DNA of 37,884 nt, from contig KV919259.1 of NCBI GenBank assembly GCA_002049455.2, positions 1 through 37,884 of the forward strand, read 5' to 3'. The notes beneath the pieces were generated by a model. It saw only the letters and a list, made by a program, of their open reading frames with translations, was not told where the DNA came from and made no database searches. Source of the DNA: Porphyra umbilicalis (taxonomy: Eukaryota > Rhodophyta > Bangiophyceae > Bangiales > Bangiaceae). This document shows, piece by piece, positions 37,297 to 37,884 of the stretch. Each line of letters opens with the position of its first letter. The stretch's first letter is position 1. Position numbers and translations under genes: made by a program.

Positions 37297-37884
37297 GGAA
37301 CGCGAAAGCGTACGGTGACAAGACTCTTACGTCGTGCCCTTCGGCACTATGAGATCGCAGCCACGTTAGGCCCATGCCTGCGCATAATGCGAAGTTGCCG
37401 CCCTGTCTTAGACACGGGCGCCGGGGTGAACATAGTGCGAACTAGTGTTCTCCCTTCGAACTGGATGGCTTACGCCGAAGAGTTGACTACGCTTCCGCGC
37501 ATCCGAGATGCAAACAACAATCGTCTTGTGACGAAGTATGCCATACATCTGTATGTAGACACCGGAGGTGTGCGTCTATTTGACCGATTCCTCGTTGCCG
37601 ACAACTTGTCAGTCCCGTGCATTCTTGGCACCGAGTTCATTGAACAAAACATCGAGGGCATTCTGCCGCGCTTGCGCAAGATCGTCTGGCAAGAGCACGT
37701 GCGATGCACGGAAGAGCAACCTCGGCCAACGCCGATCTTAGCTTGTCTTAACGACAGCGCGTGGGACCGCCACTGGCAAGATAAACCCGCTCGGGTTCGA
37801 GCCTACAAACAGGTGCGTGTCAACGGACACAAGGAGGAGTGGATCATGGCCACGTGCGACACGCCTGGTATGGTTACCATCACA
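37261..37884 (+). CDS. pol: retrotransposon Pol, N-terminal part with aspartic protease (partial)
   Basis: Open in the -1 frame relative to gag from the slip site to the window edge, about 208 residues. A basic lead-in (RKRTVTRLLRRALRHYEI) is followed by the retropepsin active site VLDTGAGVNIV (DTG at 37411-37419), a flap-like YVDTGGVRLFDRF region, and the second conserved protease motif SVPCILGTEFI (about 37612-37644). The remainder is a linker before the expected reverse transcriptase, which lies off the window. It has no start codon suited to independent translation: the first in-frame ATG, at 37387, lies only 24 bases before the DTG. It is therefore most likely made as Gag-Pol. Confidence 0.88.

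Larger units (their letters stand above)
35071..37884 (+). mobile_element. LTR retrotransposon, 5' part (runs off the window)
   Basis: Candidate 5' LTR, primer-binding site, structured leader, gag and the beginning of pol, all on the plus strand. It is less GC-rich than the cellular genes and has different codon use, as expected of a mobile element. Gag and pol in separate frames with a -1 shift, a CCHC gag and protease first in pol favour Ty3/gypsy, but reverse transcriptase and integrase order lie outside the window. Gag and the visible pol have no stops or breaks, so the copy may be young. Confidence 0.85.

Noticed and set aside
37265..37318. Pol made by read-through of the gag TAG
   Set aside because: The zero frame reaches TGA at 37316-37318. 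Only the -1 frame is open and carries the protease motifs.
1..37884. tRNA or rRNA genes
   Set aside because: No convincing T-loop with pairing acceptor arms, and no rRNA-like sequence, seen on either strand by eye. A covariance search was not possible.

Overview
The window is a GC-rich nuclear segment from a eukaryote. It carries UPF1, eIF3g, TRM61, a histone H3, a C2H2 zinc-finger gene with a GT-AG intron, and an LTR retrotransposon. Recognisable genes are compact and mostly uninterrupted: only one spliceosomal intron can be supported. The GC bias, intron poverty, a pyruvate kinase with a plastid-type leader and early Phe, and NAM-associated SANT proteins best fit a photosynthetic protist. 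A bangiophyte red alga (Porphyra/Pyropia type) is my best guess, but this is inference and not proven here.

Layout, left to right. UPF1 (36-3927, minus) is divergent from an unknown coiled-coil protein (4499-6075, plus) across a 571-bp shared promoter. eIF3g (7687-8622, plus) converges on a secreted FG-GAP/ASPIC protein (8925-10721, minus). A 3.5-kb stretch of lower GC without recognisable genes follows, then a two-finger C2H2 gene in two exons (14183-15921, plus). Region 15.9-18.2 kb holds two inverted copies of a CATCGA-rich repeat. TRM61 (18179-19655, plus) converges on a divergent pyruvate kinase (20061-22211, minus). A poorly supported Pro/Ala-rich minus-strand gene occupies 22.9-25.5 kb. 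A SANT/NAM-associated protein (27439-29752, plus) is followed by a 38-unit 54-bp minisatellite that is open as a protein, then a G-tract-rich 110-bp tandem repeat, then a single-exon, highly divergent histone H3 (33756-34169, minus). The right end is the 5' part of an LTR retrotransposon (about 35.07 kb to the edge): candidate LTR, primer-binding site, gag with a CCHC knuckle, and the start of pol with a retropepsin DTG. Gag and pol are joined by a convincing -1 frameshift signal.

Two window-wide properties matter to a reader. First, several clearly real genes change reading frame exactly at long C or G homopolymers, so lengths there are probably wrong in this sequence, and several CDS spans below are given across such breaks. 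Second, almost every confident gene has a C tract on its own sense strand within about 10-125 nt of its start codon, on both strands, which looks like a shared leader or promoter feature.

The cellular genes have no evident joint pathway: RNA surveillance, translation initiation, tRNA m1A58 modification, glycolysis and chromatin. The most unusual is the H3, whose tail keeps K4 and K14 but has Arg or other residues where K9, K27, K56 and K79 should be.
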